64,000 nucleotides of DNA from Azorinus chamasolen. Its lineage: Eukaryota; Mollusca; Bivalvia; Cardiida; Solecurtidae. The notes under the pieces were generated by a model, which ran no database searches, was not told the origin of the DNA, and was given only the letters and a program-made list of their open reading frames with translations. Position numbers and translations under genes: made by a program. The stretch's first letter is position 1; every line of letters starts with the position of its first letter. Where the stretch lies: assembly GCA_963576725.1 (NCBI GenBank), contig OY755252.1, positions 30,336,578 through 30,400,577 of the forward strand, in the 5' to 3' direction. Positions 1 to 12,999 of this stretch are shown piece after piece.

Positions 1-254
1 TATAAGATCTGCTCAGCTAAATGCCTGTTGAACATAATCGGTGGGTAGGTTCTTTTTTCAGACAGGTATGCAGATTGATCTTTATTTACGCTATATGGAA
101 ATATTGTCCTGAAATGTTAACTAGTATAGATCCAGGTCATGTTCTACCCATAATTATGCTGTCATAATCGCAAACAGGCATTGTATTATGGAAGATCCAT
201 AATATATAGTTGTGATTATACTATCTAGACCTACGGCACATATTCAAACGGTAG

Positions 255-378
255 CATTTGTTTTGTGTCTAAACCGTACAGTTTTTTTAAAGAAAATCGT
301 GTCTAAAACGTACAAAAAACATCGGGTCTAAACCGTAGAGTGCACTTTTACCACTACGGGCTAAAACGTACACTCGAC
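255..378 (+). repeat. Short tandem GTCTAAACCGTAC repeats
   Basis: Four diverged units at uneven 30-40-bp spacing (about 268, 300, 327 and 360). No other structure recognised from 1 to 1090. Confidence 0.6.
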
Positions 379-1090
379 ATTATTTTCAAACGTCTCCAAA
401 AGACAAAATGTAGATCTGTGCCACAAACTAGTTAACTCAGCGTTAATATCGGGCTCAGATGCATATATCCACAGTGTTAGAAAACGTTTAGCATAGTTGG
501 TAAGCTTACAATGAGGCAAAATATGACCTCATTCTCGATTCTATTTCTGACTTTCGGTTTCTGCATAGTTTACCGAAGATTTTGAGCCTTACACGCAGAC
601 ATGAACAAAAAGGGGATAAGCCGCTGTTGACTGGCGTTCTAATTCTGTATTTTATGGCACCAATTAAATGACTGAAAGAAAAATCAATATAGTTTAAAAA
701 ATGTAAAAATGTGATGCTTACCTTTCAGCCTCCGTTTTGTCCGCCATCCTGGAAAGTCTAAGCATTCGCGACCGTACAGCTGTACCACAGTGAAACTTTT
801 CCCAATTTTTTGGGCTGCGAAAGCAGCCCAAACTTATACGGCTTTGAATTTTGACGATGCGTTTCTGCGTTCCTGTGTTTCTATAAAAGCCAATCTTTTT
901 TAATTACTATGGGTTAATGTGAGACAAGCTTTTATTTGTTTACATTCATTTATTTTACTTATTTTGATTCATCCATTTTTCTTAGCGGGGACAAATAATT
1001 TTTGTCAAGGTTATTTGCTTCTTTTCTGCCAGTGAAAATGCTAGTGTATTAGGTATAAATGATTTAAAAGCACGTTTCCAATTATAACAG

Positions 1091-1163
1091 TCAGCGTGGT
1101 CGAAGGGTTATAACGGTGGCCTAGGAAATGTGAGGTCGTGGGTTCAATCCTTGGCGGAAGCTG
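1091..1163 (+). tRNA. tRNA-like sequence (tRNA-derived SINE or pseudo-tRNA)
   Basis: An A-box-like TGGTCGAAGGG and a good B box GGTTCAATCC at the right spacing, followed by a T-rich stretch. The acceptor stem is not convincing, so a functional tRNA is unlikely. Confidence 0.4.
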
Positions 1164-2122
1164 ATTTATTTTTCTCTCATTGTTTTTGTTAGCACCTTTA
1201 GTTTACGTGCTTTTGGTTTAAAAACAATTTTGTACAAAATATTGTAAAAGTATAAGTCCTTTGTTTGAAGTTTGTCTTTGGTAAAGTTATTTAGCCGAGA
1301 CCTTTTACTCGTGATTTTGTTGACCGTTTTGAATATTTCACCATTGTGCATGAATACCATTGATCTGTGACGTAATGTGTATTATTGTTGTCATACACAG
1401 GTATTATGCATCATGGCTCATTAAAACATTCCCCCGTTTCTGATGTTAATTTATACATTACAGTCATGTATTTCCAATGTATCTGTTAATTAAAACTACT
1501 AAACAATATTGCTCCCTCTTTTTCTTCTATCCTGCTTTTAGCACATGCTCTACATCGTCGCTGTGCTTTTGACCAATAAGGTTGCTCGATTTCAGGGCGT
1601 TGTCTTCAATACTATATTGCGTAAATTTCTGTCCATTTCATCGAAAAATGACAGCTGTGAATGGAAACTGTCAATTGATCGGTGAAAAAATAAAATAGTA
1701 AAGTTCTTTTTGAAACGGATATGTTAAAAGATAATTTGCTCGAAAGGATCTGCTGCTTTAGAGCATCTTATCCCTATTAACATCATTCATTTTTAAGAGT
1801 ATACAATGCAAAGGTTTTAACTAGCTGAAAAATTCGTCGAAATGTACTATGAAAACAGTGCAAATACAGTAGCACCTTTCTAAACGAATTACTAAAAACC
1901 AATTTACACATATTTCCAGATCAAGTTGTGTCCAATATTATAGATCTACATCGAAATTCACTGTTTAGTCCGCCATGTCTCAACGAAGAATGAGGCTTGC
2001 GACAAACCTTGTTCATTTCAATTTACCTGATCGAACGGCTTGAACCAATCAGTGTGGTGTGCATTGCAATATTTTGGCGGGAAAATTGACAGCGACCGTA
2101 GAGCATTGTGCTAAATAGCTCA

Positions 2123-2213
2123 GAGCATGTTTATTTCATACTACAGAATGTAGTCCTCTCGGCGCGTCCCGCGCCTTGAGGACTATTTTCCGTAGTATGA
2201 ATAAAAATGCTCT
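2123..2213. repeat. Hairpin of about 90 bp
   Basis: AGAGCATGTTTATTTCATAC pairs with GTATGAATAAAAATGCTCT around a GC-rich loop (CGGCGCGTCCCGCGCC). Confidence 0.75.
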
Positions 2214-2508
2214 AACCTATACAAAGACGTTACGCAGCCATTTTATGCTTGCGTAAAACCTTGCTTGTATTCTATTGATTCTGTGCACAAATTTATACAT
2301 GTGAAGGAATGAAACAGGGAAAGGTATAAGAGCGCCTTCATAGAGTAGTATGTTTTTCCCGTCGTCTAATTCCAGCAATATCGACCTAATTTACTTCCAA
2401 CATCAACAAGCATCACAGATTGCTCGTGAACCTCATCTATCACACAGATAGACATACGGTGGCGAATAAGATGCAGTAAACCTTATGGGCACTGATATAT
2501 AGAGGATC

Positions 2509-2643
2509 TTACATGAGTGTTTATTACAAATTGTTTTCATGAAACAAGTTTATTATAATAATATGACACGAGTTTTAGCGAGTGTCATATTCGTAATAGT
2601 AAACGAGTTCGATGAAACCAATTTGTAATGAACACCCATGTAA
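2509..2643. repeat. Hairpin of 135 bp, probable miniature element
   Basis: TTACATGAGTGTTTATTACA pairs with TGTAATGAACACCCATGTAA. Inner arms TGACACGAG/CGAGTGTCA also pair. Confidence 0.7.
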
Positions 2644-2824
2644 GAATATTTTATCACATAATCCTTTAAAATGTCATAGAAAATGAAACAGGCTAAGTCT
2701 GACGACTGTTTCAGTCATGCCCTACAAACAGCATAGTAATACAACGAACGACGCATATGGTTCTCTACGATTGGATAATGTATAAATGAGCGCTACGATT
2801 GGCTAACTATTGCTAATTTGCATA

Positions 2825-3530
2825 AACATACACTAGTGCGGCACTCTCACAAGGCAGACAATACGATAAAATAATATATGTTTAACTCTTTCTCTACCAA
2901 ATTTGTCGTCTGCAAACATTTTCGTCTGCTAAGTTTTTCATTTGCTTTTATTTTGCTTCATATGTGTTTAAAACAGTCACAGTAACAAACAGTTTGGATC
3001 CTGATGAGACATTGATGGATCAAAACTGTTTGCATAGGTAATCACAGATGCGACATTGGCAAGAAAAGAATTAAACCTTGGTTTGTTTTAAGATTCGCAC
3101 ATGCTTTTGTGGATTGTTAATGATGGATTATTAAATTAGATCGAACCATAATGAGTTGCGTCTAACCTAAATCCAAGTTGGTAGAAAATGCAAGTCAGTA
3201 CGCACTGAAGGGTTGATAAATCCATGTTCCCCGGGATAATCATTCTAGCCATCAGCACTTTGGTAAAAAGTTTACCTTTGTCACTGATCGTTCCATTCCA
3301 TCTTACACCTATTGTTTTGTCTTTGCACGTCTCTTTATGTTTTTGGTAGTTACGTACATTTGCTACGTACATTTGCTGTTGTTTCTTGTGTTGCTGTTTG
3401 GGCGGCTGTTTGGGCGGCTGTTTGTTCTGTATGTGGTGTTTCCTGCATGACTCATACTTGTACTTTTACTATCACAACAGTGTTGCTTATGCCTTGTGGT
3501 GGCCGTAAACACTCTACAGGTGCCTGAAAT
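2825..3530 (+). repeat. Inverted-pair block, left arm
   Basis: Aligns with the reverse complement of 6410-7075. It includes a TTAA-flanked miniature element (2882-3074) and the T/G-rich Penelope-like tail from about 3280. The pair encloses the LINE and GIY-YIG remnants. Confidence 0.65.
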
Positions 3531-3685
3531 AAGCTGCACAATTGATATATAATATTTCAGATCACGTGGAAACAAGTATGCACGTTCCCATATGTATGAA
3601 ATTGTATGACCGGAGTGATTTGATTTGAATCTACAGAATCAAGACGTAGATATTCTCGATTTCCATTCTGTAAATGAAACGAGTT

Positions 3686-4505
3686 CTAAACGTTGGATTG
3701 TACTGTTTTCTTCCACCTATATTTCTCAGGAAATGTTCCGTTATTAATGTACTTATCTAATACACTTCTGAGATTATATTTATCTAACGTTTCTAACATA
3801 TCTGGTATAAACCCTGACGTGCACTCATTTATAGTGACTGAGCTCAGTCTGACTAAAAACAGCTGTTTGACAGCACAGTCTCGTTCAAGTCGACACAGTT
3901 GGCCAAAGAAATTCAATTTTCGTTTGTCAATTCTGGCTTTTAGTGGTAAAATATCTAACAAACAAACTCAGAGCTACATCAGCACTCGTTCTCATATTAA
4001 GACCTTGTAGGTATTTTACCCATAAGCGATGAGCCCGCTCTAAGCATAGTAAGTCATTGCGGGATTAGTGGTGTGTACACTCAATGCCGTACAGAGCTTT
4101 TGATAGGACTATGTGAACAGTAAATGTCTATTTGTTTTAGAACTTGTTTTATATGTCTACGAGCTCTCGGTCCATTGTAAAAACATTTATTGATCGAAAG
4201 AGATGGTATGTATATATATGTCTATAAATATGTCTATTTTCATGTATTAAACTAAAGTACGAATTTCTCAGCTTATTGCAGATTTCTTTGACATTAATAG
4301 AGAGTTTCCACTGTTTACAGCAGGTAACCCCCAGATGTGCGTACCGTTCAACTTCGTCTAAAGGGTCATTGCCGAGACACCATTTCCTTGCGCCCGTGTA
4401 AAACGGTCGACTTCGAGCAGATTCATGTAAGACCATCATTGCAGAGTTTTGCGCGTTGTACTGGAACCGGAACCTCGGGCCCTTTCTGTCACACCAATGC
4501 AACAT
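3686..4505 (-). mobile_element. LINE (non-LTR) reverse transcriptase C-terminal fragment
   Basis: On the minus strand, 4505-4290 encodes FRFQYNAQNSAMMV, RKWCLGNDPLDEVERYAHLG and KEICNKLRN, a region that follows the YADD motif in LINE reverse transcriptases. After a degraded stretch (4289-3962), 3961-3686 encodes LPLKARIDKRKLNFFGQLCR and FIPDMLE, ending in KYRWKKTV, the usual C-terminus. Several frameshifts and stops are present. Clade (CR1-like or other) cannot be fixed by eye. Confidence 0.6.
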
Positions 4506-4774
4506 GATCTACAGTATACCTATGTCATCCTGAACACTCATAAAAGTATTATTACCAGTTTCCGATACAGATTACAGTGAATAACACACTTTCAACATGC
4601 ATAAAGTACACAGTTGCCTTTTGTACTAAACGTTCGAATTAGCGATGTTTTAATGTAGTCTGACGCATTGCCATAAATCTTATCCGATTCAATTTTCTAT
4701 CACAGCTAAGACTAATTGTTCAGTTTTATTACTCGCATTTACTGGTAAATTTCGGCAATGTGTTCAGCCTACGG

Positions 4775-5270
4775 TCAATTTTGTTGTTTAATATGCTTAA
4801 TGATTAATGTGTTTCGTCTTGATATGCGTCCTGTTATGTTTTGTTGTCTTGTGGCTTTACCGTTTCTTGTTAGATGGTGTTTGGTGCGGTGTCATTTCGT
4901 GTGTGGCTCTCCCTGTTTGACTATTTTTCCATATTCTATATTGGTAGGTATCATGTCTATATATCCCATGAGCTTTATGGGAAGCCAGGAGTGCATGGTC
5001 CTTTACATATAAATGCGCTTAGGTGTGATAAACGTGTAATTTGTTACCAAAATCCCCGGTTTAAATCCACAGCAGCCCTTTTTGGCTACTGACCGCTCCA
5101 ATGCGGTACATTTGCTTTCACCATATAGTCTACCCTTTTTGGCGTATGATGATATTGTGTTTTGTCGTTTTTGGGCGTAATGCCACGCTTTGTATGATAG
5201 TTATGTTGTTTTGAATTCAGTACCCTTTTGTGTGTGTCACTCCCTTTCGGGCCATTTTAAAATGTCTTTA
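4775..5270 (+). mobile_element. Penelope-like tail fragment
   Basis: 4775-4935 matches the end of the tail at 43725-43855. 5050-5120 (CCCCGGTTTAAA, then GCTACTGACCGCTCCAATGC) matches the repeated leader seen at 43090-43150 and 43520-43565. Confidence 0.5.
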
Positions 5271-5429
5271 AAAAACGGCATAATCTCTTTAACTCTTTCC
5301 TTCATATAGATGCCCTTTCACTCATTTTTAGAGTAGACGCTGATCAGACTGCTCCTGTACGAATTTTTCTTGTTAAATATTACCATTTTTACGAATGCGA
5401 TGTGATCGAAATTTGAGTTTCCTTATAGA

Positions 5430-5770
5430 AAAAAATAGAAAATTATCTACATCAGGGTCTTTTGAAATATTTTCAGTCTGGTAAATATTATCATTTCAGC
5501 CTAAAGGAAACGGTGATTGCAAATTCTTAATCCAATTCAATTCAGATATAAATCTAACTTTCGATTTAAAACTGCTAGTAGCATGCTTATCATAAAATAT
5601 GTGCTCTACAGATTGGATTAAAACATATTTAAAAGAATGGCCAGACTTCCTAAAATGTTTGTACAAAATAGTTTTAGTTTAAGATTTCGACATTGATATG
5701 CGTGCTCCTGGAATCGAGTCTTCAAATCACGGCCTGTTCGACCAACGTACTGTATGCCGCAACTAGACGC
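5430..5770 (-). mobile_element. Penelope-like GIY-YIG endonuclease remnant
   Basis: Read on the minus strand from about 5770: CGIQYVGRTGRDLKTRFQEH, then after one frameshift KHFRKSGHSFKYVLIQSVEH, FYDKHATSSFKSK and LNWIKNLQSPFPLG. This is the GIY-YIG domain that forms the C-terminus of canonical Penelope-like proteins. The shift and a stop show that it is dead. The matching tail-like sequence at 4775-5270 lies beside it but on the opposite strand. Confidence 0.65.
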
Positions 5771-6409
5771 GTTTCAAGTTAAACATGGATAACGTTAGTA
5801 GTAGTACAATCATTGTCTGAGTTTATCTTGACATTAAATGTTCTGTCATTAATTGTTGATGTTGTAGCAGAATTACAACAAATGTTACTACACCTCTTAG
5901 CATAGCACTTTTGGATAATCGGATATGCTCTGTGTCGTTTGTATACGGACCGTTTATGAACAGAGGGAACATTTTGAATAGCAGATTTTTAAGGTGAAAG
6001 TACAACTCTCGGTCCATTGTAAAAACATTTATTGATCGAAAGAGATGGTATGTGAAAATATGATGCCGACTGAAGGTTAAGTTGTTTTTTAACGTTCTTA
6101 AGGTTGAAGTGAAGAGAAATTAGATATAGTATTGGGTATTTGTACAGACAACACAGTGTGCATATTAAAGATTTCCGTTCTATCAAAGGTATTTTAAATT
6201 TATTCATATGGGAAAGTGATGGAGGGGCACCTTTATTTGGTTTATCAACAAAGCAATACATAGTGTAGCTACCAAGTGCATAAAATCGCTGGTGAACACA
6301 ACACCTACCACGAGATGCATAACATACTTATGATGATGTAAGAGGCGAATGGGAGTGATGTATGTTACTTGCATATCCTGCAAGAGAATGATAACAACAT
6401 AGATTACGT

Positions 6410-7075
6410 GTTTACGGTCACCACAAGGCACAAACAACACTGTTGTGATAATAAAACTACAAGTATGAGTCATGCAGGAAACACCACATACAGAACAAAC
6501 AGCGGCCCAAACAGCAACACATAAAACACAGCAAATGTACGAAACTAACAAAAACATAAAGAGACGCACAAAGACCAAACAATAGTGGGAAGATTGAAGT
6601 ACCGCTTTCAGGTCAGTGACAAAAGTCCACGTTTGACCAAAGTGCTGATGGCTAGAATGATTATCCCGGGGAACATATATTTATTAACCCTTAATTGGGT
6701 CTAGGTGTGTACTGACTTGCACTTTCTAACAGCTTGGATTTAGGTTAGACGTTACTCATTAGGATTCGATATAATTTAACAATCCATCATTAACAATCCA
6801 CAAAAGCGTGTGCGAATCTTAAAACAAACGAAGGTTTAACTCTTTCCCTGCCAATGTCGCATCTGTGATTACCTATGCAAACAGTTTTGATCCACCAGTG
6901 TCTCATCCAAACTGTTTTGTTACTGTGACTGGTTTGAACCAAATATGAAGCGAAATAAAAAACAAATGAAAAATTTGGCAGACGAGAAAGTTTGCAGACG
7001 ACAAGTTTGGTAGAGAAAGAGTTAAACATATATAATTTTATCATAAAATCTGCATTGTTGGAGTGCCGTGTACTG
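6410..7075 (-). repeat. Inverted-pair block, right arm
   Basis: Reverse-complement partner of 2825-3530, containing the miniature element at 6836-7025 and the tail fragment at 6410-6620. Both blocks end near the same short sequence (GTGCGGCACTC and its complement), which suggests one duplicated unit. Confidence 0.65.
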
Positions 7076-7269
7076 TGGCTGCGTAATCGTGCCATATTGG
7101 AGAGACCACCTCAGGGTCTCTCCACAGTGCTGGAATTGGATGTCGGCGTATTCTGGGATGGTTTACAATTTATCTCAAGGAGTTTTGAATTGGGATAGTA
7201 AAAAGAATATCGCCGTCTACCGGACGGGACGAGTTGTGGCTATTCGCATGCGCGAGTTTTGGTTATATA

Positions 7270-7510
7270 AACAATAATTGAATTTAAACAATAGGATCAG
7301 TTGAATCCAGATTGTCGATAGTTTAATTCAAATGGACATGATTGTTTTATCCCAGAACAAAGTGCAATGAATTTTGCATTCCGTATAAAATTCGAGTAAC
7401 GGAAGGCTCAGTTTCTATTTTTAGATTGACCTCCTCATAAATCGATGGAGCTGAACATATTATTTAAGTATATGCCATTTCCCGTCCCTTTAAGAGCTTC
7501 TTAATCTAAT
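7270..7510 (+). repeat. Repeat shared with 21150-21375
   Basis: Both copies contain a CAGTTTCTATTTTTAGAT-type core with similar flanks, and both lie 130-150 bp upstream of different tRNA-like sequences. They may be part of one larger non-autonomous element. Confidence 0.5.
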
Positions 7511-7646
7511 AAGCATGCGAGTAGAATGGAAAAATGGACTTTTTATCTATAATCTTTGCGTTCCGACTTGATTCTTATTAAACCTCGTTTCTCCAGCAGT
7601 GGATTAAGTTAATAAAAGTGATAAATCAGCGCTGTTTACTAACGGT

Positions 7647-7735
7647 GGCAGAGTAGCCTAGCGGTCTAACCGGTTGGAGAAAAAGCGTCTTAGTTTACGT
7701 TTTGTATGACCTGGCGTGGGTTCGAATCCAACCAT
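7647..7735 (+). tRNA. tRNA-like SINE head with A-rich tail
   Basis: GAGTAGCCTAGCGGTCTAA resembles a D arm, and GGTTCGAATCC is a consensus B box. The long variable region is like Leu or Ser tRNAs. It is followed by a C run and a poly-A/TAAA tail (7741-7780), typical of a retroposed SINE. Confidence 0.45.
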
Positions 7736-8236
7736 AACCCCCCACCCCCCCAAAAAAAAAATAAATAAATAAAAAAATGTTCTCTTTTTTTCCTTTTTTC
7801 TTATTTGTATAATTCTATTGGTGATCTTTTCGTTATTTCATCAACATATGCATATTTACAGAAAATTGAATTACATGTAATTACATTGTTAAGGATTAGT
7901 ATGCCTTAGAAACCATAGTTTATCCGCACCCCTTTATTACGTTACTAGAGAAGATTGCTGACTGGATGAATTCCAAGTCAAAGAATAATTTTTATTCAAA
8001 GAACTACATGTACTTGCAACGATTAAAGCATTATATATCTCCTAAACAGTGGCGCTTGATATTCATCGTCTTCGTTCTATTTATAACGCACGTACTACTT
8101 GAAATGCAGAATAGTTATTTATAGAGACTTATTTACGACCCGGTGCCAAAACCTTGCCAAACGGTCCCTGTATATAGCAAATGTTCGATAAAAACCTGCT
8201 GCAGGTATCTCCTTGGCTTCCTTTTAGAAGGAAGCC

Positions 8237-9150
8237 AACTATCGAAATCTCATTTTAACTGAAAAACTTCTTAAGCAAGAATATAGATACCATAAACTAA
8301 GAAAAACTTTCTCTATATTTTACTATCGAACTCTCTCGCTTGCTGGCAAGTACCAATGTAATCTCAAGGCGCTTCTGCGACACGGTATTTCACATCCTGA
8401 ATTTTATGGTGATGTGATTTACAAATTTCGCAAAATTATTGGACATACCCATTTTCTCACTTTGTTCATCAAATATGTTAAACAATTTATTAAAAAGGGA
8501 TATGACCCTGTAGTACTACAACATACTGCATGTTTGGTTGTGAACCCTTTTACAGTTGGCAATCACGCTGGCCTCTTTGCATGTACGCCGACAAGAAAGG
8601 TTTAGTACTCTATGAAAGCGACCTCTTAAATCCAGAAATGGAAGGAGAACGTCGGATATCTGTACTATTTCGTTTTTGTCGTACCCTTTATTTCTTTTCT
8701 ACAGTTACTCTGTTTGCAGCTCAGTCATTGAGTACACTAGCGATAGGTGGATACAGTTTGTTCACTTAAATGTTTTCGTTATACATGCACTTTACCACTG
8801 TATTTGCCGTCGCGGTTGTTGTAGATTAGTCGGAGAGGGGATATGTTTATTTACACTGTTTGTCTTTTAGGGTGGGGATGGAATAAGTGTGAGTTTTGGC
8901 GCGCCCATAAACCGATTTAACCCCCCCCAGTGACTTTTGTCACTGACCGTTCCAAGGCGGTACTTCCATCTTCCTCCTATTGTATGTTTGTTTTGTCTTT
9001 GTGCGTCTCTTTTTGTTTTTATAGTTATGTACATTTGCTGTTTCCTTGTGTTGCTGTTCGGGCGAGTGTTTGTTCTGTATGTGGTGTTTCCTGCATGACT
9101 CATTTTGTACTTGTGTTAACAGTGCTCAATAATGAATGCGAATGGCTTAA
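8237..9150 (+). mobile_element. Penelope-like element: reverse transcriptase C-terminus and 3' tail
   Basis: An open frame from about 8237 to 8605 encodes the same C-terminal region as 42280-42480 (NYRNLI, YRYHKLRKTF, LLRHGISHPEFYGD, YKFRKIIG) but extends further. From 8560 it continues into the tail shared with 43163-43730. 5'-truncated; no catalytic motifs present. Confidence 0.7.
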
Positions 9151-9169
9151 TGTCCAGGGGATTAAATAA

Positions 9170-9985
9170 ACACGACTGAGCGGTCATTCGGACTGAAATT
9201 AGACTATAGCTAGGTAATTTACTTTATTATAAACATATCAGAACTCTGCCGACAGTGCATAAAAAATATTTGGTATATCGATATTATCGTCTTCGGTCCA
9301 GAATACTGATTGCAGTTGTCGATTTAATATCCTGAAAATGGGTGACCCATTGCATCATAGGTTATTTTTAAATCCAATTGTTTTGAATAATTCTACCGAA
9401 AAGGGGCATTTACTAGAGAAAAGGAAAACAAACAGTGTTTTTTTAGTTTTGAAACCATTGTGGTAAATAGAGCATGTTTGCTTTCTACTTATCAAAATGG
9501 TTTGAAAAACACTTTTACAGAGGCATAACGTACGTCAATATGTGAGGGAAGGATTAATCATACACGCGCGGCATATACAAAACCTTGGAACTGTAAAACT
9601 ATGATCACACCGTTCACACTTGCTTGGACTCTTAGCATTTAGCATGCTGTGCAATAGTTTATGGGTTAAACATACTATTAATATCAAGTTGAAATTAATT
9701 TGTATTTATCAAATTAGTACTTTTAAAGATGGATGCTATGAAAAGGAGTGCTCCTCTATGGGCCATCTGGTTCTTCAACGTAAATAGTTTTACCATTAGT
9801 TTCTGAATATGAATACAATAGTCTGTCCACGATGAATATTGATTTAATTAGAGATTTATAGATGTGAACATTGAACAGTATAATAAAGTGATGATTAATA
9901 ACAAGTAAGGAATCAGAGCTGGCTTTGATTTTTATTGTTCTTGGTCAACTATTTGTGTTAAATTAAAAGGTGAAGTCACAACGGT
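9170..9985. other. No gene recognised
   Basis: Contains a degraded P4-type element (about 9340-9560); otherwise AT-rich sequence without long frames. Confidence 0.5.
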
Positions 9986-9989
9986 CATA

Positions 9990-10215
9990 AAACCAGCCAA
10001 GCTAAGCACCACCCAGTCTTAGTACGAACTACGAACTGGGCCTAGCACCACAAGACATAAGCACCACCAGACCCAGGCCAGCACAACCAGATCGTGCTGC
10101 CAAATGGCCATAGCACCGACCCAGTCCAACATGAACGCACTACCACCCTGTCCCAACACCACGCCAGAACAACCCGACTATACTGACAACCGACGCTATC
10201 ACCACCCAAGCCCAA
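9990..10215 (+). other. A/C-rich strand-skewed stretch
   Basis: About 225 bp in which the plus strand is dominated by CCA, CAC and ACC words, with the complement open on the minus strand (85 codons). No repeat unit is clear; probably compositional. Confidence 0.4.
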
Positions 10216-11117
10216 TTTGACTACGGAACGATCCTTACGAGGGAGCAAATGGAAATTTCCAAAAGTCTTTGGAATAACCTCACCTGTGATAGAACACACA
10301 ATATTCCTCTTGCATCGTTCTACCGGCCAATCTTCAGGTATAGACGAACGAGCCAGGCTTGTACTTTTTGACTGGATGCAGATGGCTTATGCCTTTGTAT
10401 TTCAACTACTAATTAATATAATAATGTATCAAATGGTAATGGGAATTGGTTGACTGACATTTCTGTCATCATTTATTAGTGAACAAAGTGGTTGACCTTT
10501 ATCATTTATGAGTGTAAGCTGGTTATGGGTCGTTACTTTGCTTGTGTATTGTGTTTTCGTTTGGCTCCAAGTGTTGTATGCATAACTACGCCTACAGTGA
10601 ATATAAAACAAACTAAGTATCTGTAGACCCTGTCCTACGCGGCCTTTTTGTATTGAACACAAGGGTCTTAAAAACATGTGATTGCTTAATGCATTGCAAC
10701 ATTAGGAGCTTCCTGCATTACTTTTGATCTGCATTAAGCTACAACCTGTCTTACATATCCATACTTAGACTCCTCGTTTGATGGCCATTGAAGACAGGTT
10801 ATACTGTTCATGTATATAACAAGTGTATATATTTACATAGTAGACTAGCAGAAACAGATTAAAGACAACAACCCAGGGCAGAGTCTGACAAAACAGATAT
10901 TGGTATACATTTTTTTGTAAAGACATCAAAAGGTGTCTTTATCAGGTAAAGGGTAAATCGGGCCCCTACTGGAGTCGTCTACTCATGGTATGCTTTGTTA
11001 AAAGGCGTACAAATACGTCACTGTCAGGTTTATCCTGCCGTCTGATCAATGCGATAAAGAAAACGATTTTAGATGAAAAACATTAATAAGGAGTTTCATT
11101 ATTCTGATAAGTACGTC

Positions 11118-11395
11118 ATTGTGATTTTATCACATTGTTGTGATCTTATAACATAATTGTGATGACCATAGTATTGTGATAACTACATAATTGCAATAGC
11201 ACATCATTGTGATAACCACATTATCGTGGCTATCATATAAGTTCAATAACTACATGTTTTAGATAACCATATTGTTTTGATAACCACGTCAATGTGATAA
11301 CTACACTACTGTGATAACCAATTTATTGTGATTACCACGTTACTGTGATAACCCCATTATTGTGTTACATGTAACCATATTATTGCGATAACCGA
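11118..11395 (+). repeat. Degenerate TGTGATAACCA minisatellite
   Basis: About 12 units of 20-24 bp around ATTGTGATAACCAC; strongly diverged. Confidence 0.8.
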
Positions 11396-11840
11396 GTAGT
11401 TTACACTTCGCCTGATAACTGCGATCTGACTGACATATGCAAACAACTTGGATCCAGATGAGTTGCTAAGTGACGCGGCGTCTCATTAGAATTAAAGCTG
11501 TTTGTCACACGGTCAATAGATTCTAACTTATTTTAACGAATCGAAATTCAGTAAAAAGCGTAGTGTGGAAATGGGAATGGGAAAAGTACGAGAGAAAAGT
11601 AAAGTTTTAGTATTGAGAAGGTTTGGAACAATTGTGATAAATATGGAGTATCACATTGACTTCAATGGTGACCCTTACAGAGTCGTCAATAGACGTCGAT
11701 ATGGGCGGATGGGTTAACAGCCCTGACTAATACTTCATTGGAGTGGCTGTTGAGTAAGACGTCACTTTACATCCAAATCACGTGACGTGACGAGGAACCA
11801 GGAACATGTATATTAAAAGAACTGTAAATGTTTGGAATCT

Positions 11841-11933
11841 GATCAGTGTAAGTTTATGGGTGACACAGTCTGATCAGTGTAAGTTTATGGGTGACACAGT
11901 CTGATCAGTGTAAGTTTATGGGTGACACACAGG
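11841..11933 (+). repeat. 31-bp tandem triplication
   Basis: GATCAGTGTAAGTTTATGGG units start at 11841, 11872 and 11903 and are identical. Confidence 0.95.
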
Positions 11934-12221
11934 ATAAATATATTTTAACATAACTCGTTTCTGCCATCGCATTATCACTACCTAAAGCACCATGTCTCAT
12001 AATCAACCTTCATAACACAGTGAGAAAAATAATGTCAGCTCAATTTTAGATCTGGCGCAATGATGCCCAGCTTTCCAGAGACAAATTTAGACAATTCAAC
12101 TTACAGTAAAAGTCCTCTAAACCGGACTGTTCACTGTCACACCATAACCCTTTCAGTACTGGACATACGTCATTGATGCCAATGAGCAATGGAAGCTATT
12201 CAGACAAATTAATTGGGTATT

Positions 12222-12512
12222 TACAGTAGAACCCCTCTAAACTGAACGTTCAATTAAGTACAAATATCGGTCTTGGAAACAGGAGGCAGCTTAATGCAGG
12301 GTAAAGGCATACAGAAAGCCCTCTAAACCGGACGTTCAATTTAGTATACATATCGGTCTTGGAAACAGGTGGCAGCATAATGCAGGGTGGTGCAAGGTAA
12401 GCGTCTCTAGGCGCTTCCTGTATGAATTTCACTCTGCATTAAGCAGTAATCTGCCTAAAAGTATTCTATGTTTTTGTCTATTAGAATTCCTGTTAAGAGG
12501 GATTTAGCAGTA
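12222..12512. mobile_element. T2-type element with internal duplication
   Basis: ACAGTAGAACCCCTCTAAAC end, then the segment GACGTTCAATT ... GGTGGCAGC occurs twice (12241-12295 and 12325-12385). The other end is CTCTTAACAGGAAT-like. A T2 end also lies at 12102. Confidence 0.5.
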
Positions 12513-12651
12513 TCGGTAATACATGACACAAGCAGAAATTTCGAATGATAATATAATGATCTGGTTTTCATGAATACGTTTGTCAATTATCCGCTGTGTT
12601 TATTGCGAAACATTTCGCAATAGCTGTGTCATGAGCAACGTGTGGTATTTC

Positions 12652-12770
12652 GATTCATATGGGATGTACACTCAAGTTCCAAGCCATTTGTACCAAGAAG
12701 AGGCACATAATTACTCTGCGTTACATTTTGACCAAAACTACATGTTCTTGCAAAGTTAAACACACAAGCT
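12652..12770 (+). repeat. Duplicated block, first copy, ending a 37-codon open frame
   Basis: The block encodes FDSYGMYTQVPSHL ... NYMFLQS and a TAA. It matches 13144-13262 at about 90 percent by eye. Origin unknown; it may be the last exon or tail of an unrecognised gene or element. Confidence 0.5.
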
Positions 12771-12791
12771 TTTGATTGGTCATATTTGAAT

Positions 12792-12856
12792 TCTCAAGCT
12801 TTTGATTGGTCAGATTTGAGCCATAGGCTCAAATCTGACCAATCAAAAACTTGAGA
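12792..12856. repeat. Near-perfect hairpin
   Basis: TCTCAAGCTTTTGATTGGTC pairs with GACCAATCAAAAACTTGAGA around GAGCCATAGGCTC. Confidence 0.8.
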
Positions 12857-12999
12857 ACGAACTCAGACTCAACTAAAAAGTTTTATAAGCATGGGTACAG
12901 ATCTCTTTTACAGCAGAACCTGTCTCAAGCGACCGTTCATGGATCAAAGGTGTCTTAACGCGGGACAAAGGTAATGCAGGAAGTTAATGTAGGAACTGT

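Noticed and set aside
10042..10299. 85-codon Trp/Cys/Gly-rich minus-strand frame
   Set aside because: Explained by the A/C-rich strand skew of 9990-10215; no signal peptide or domain pattern.
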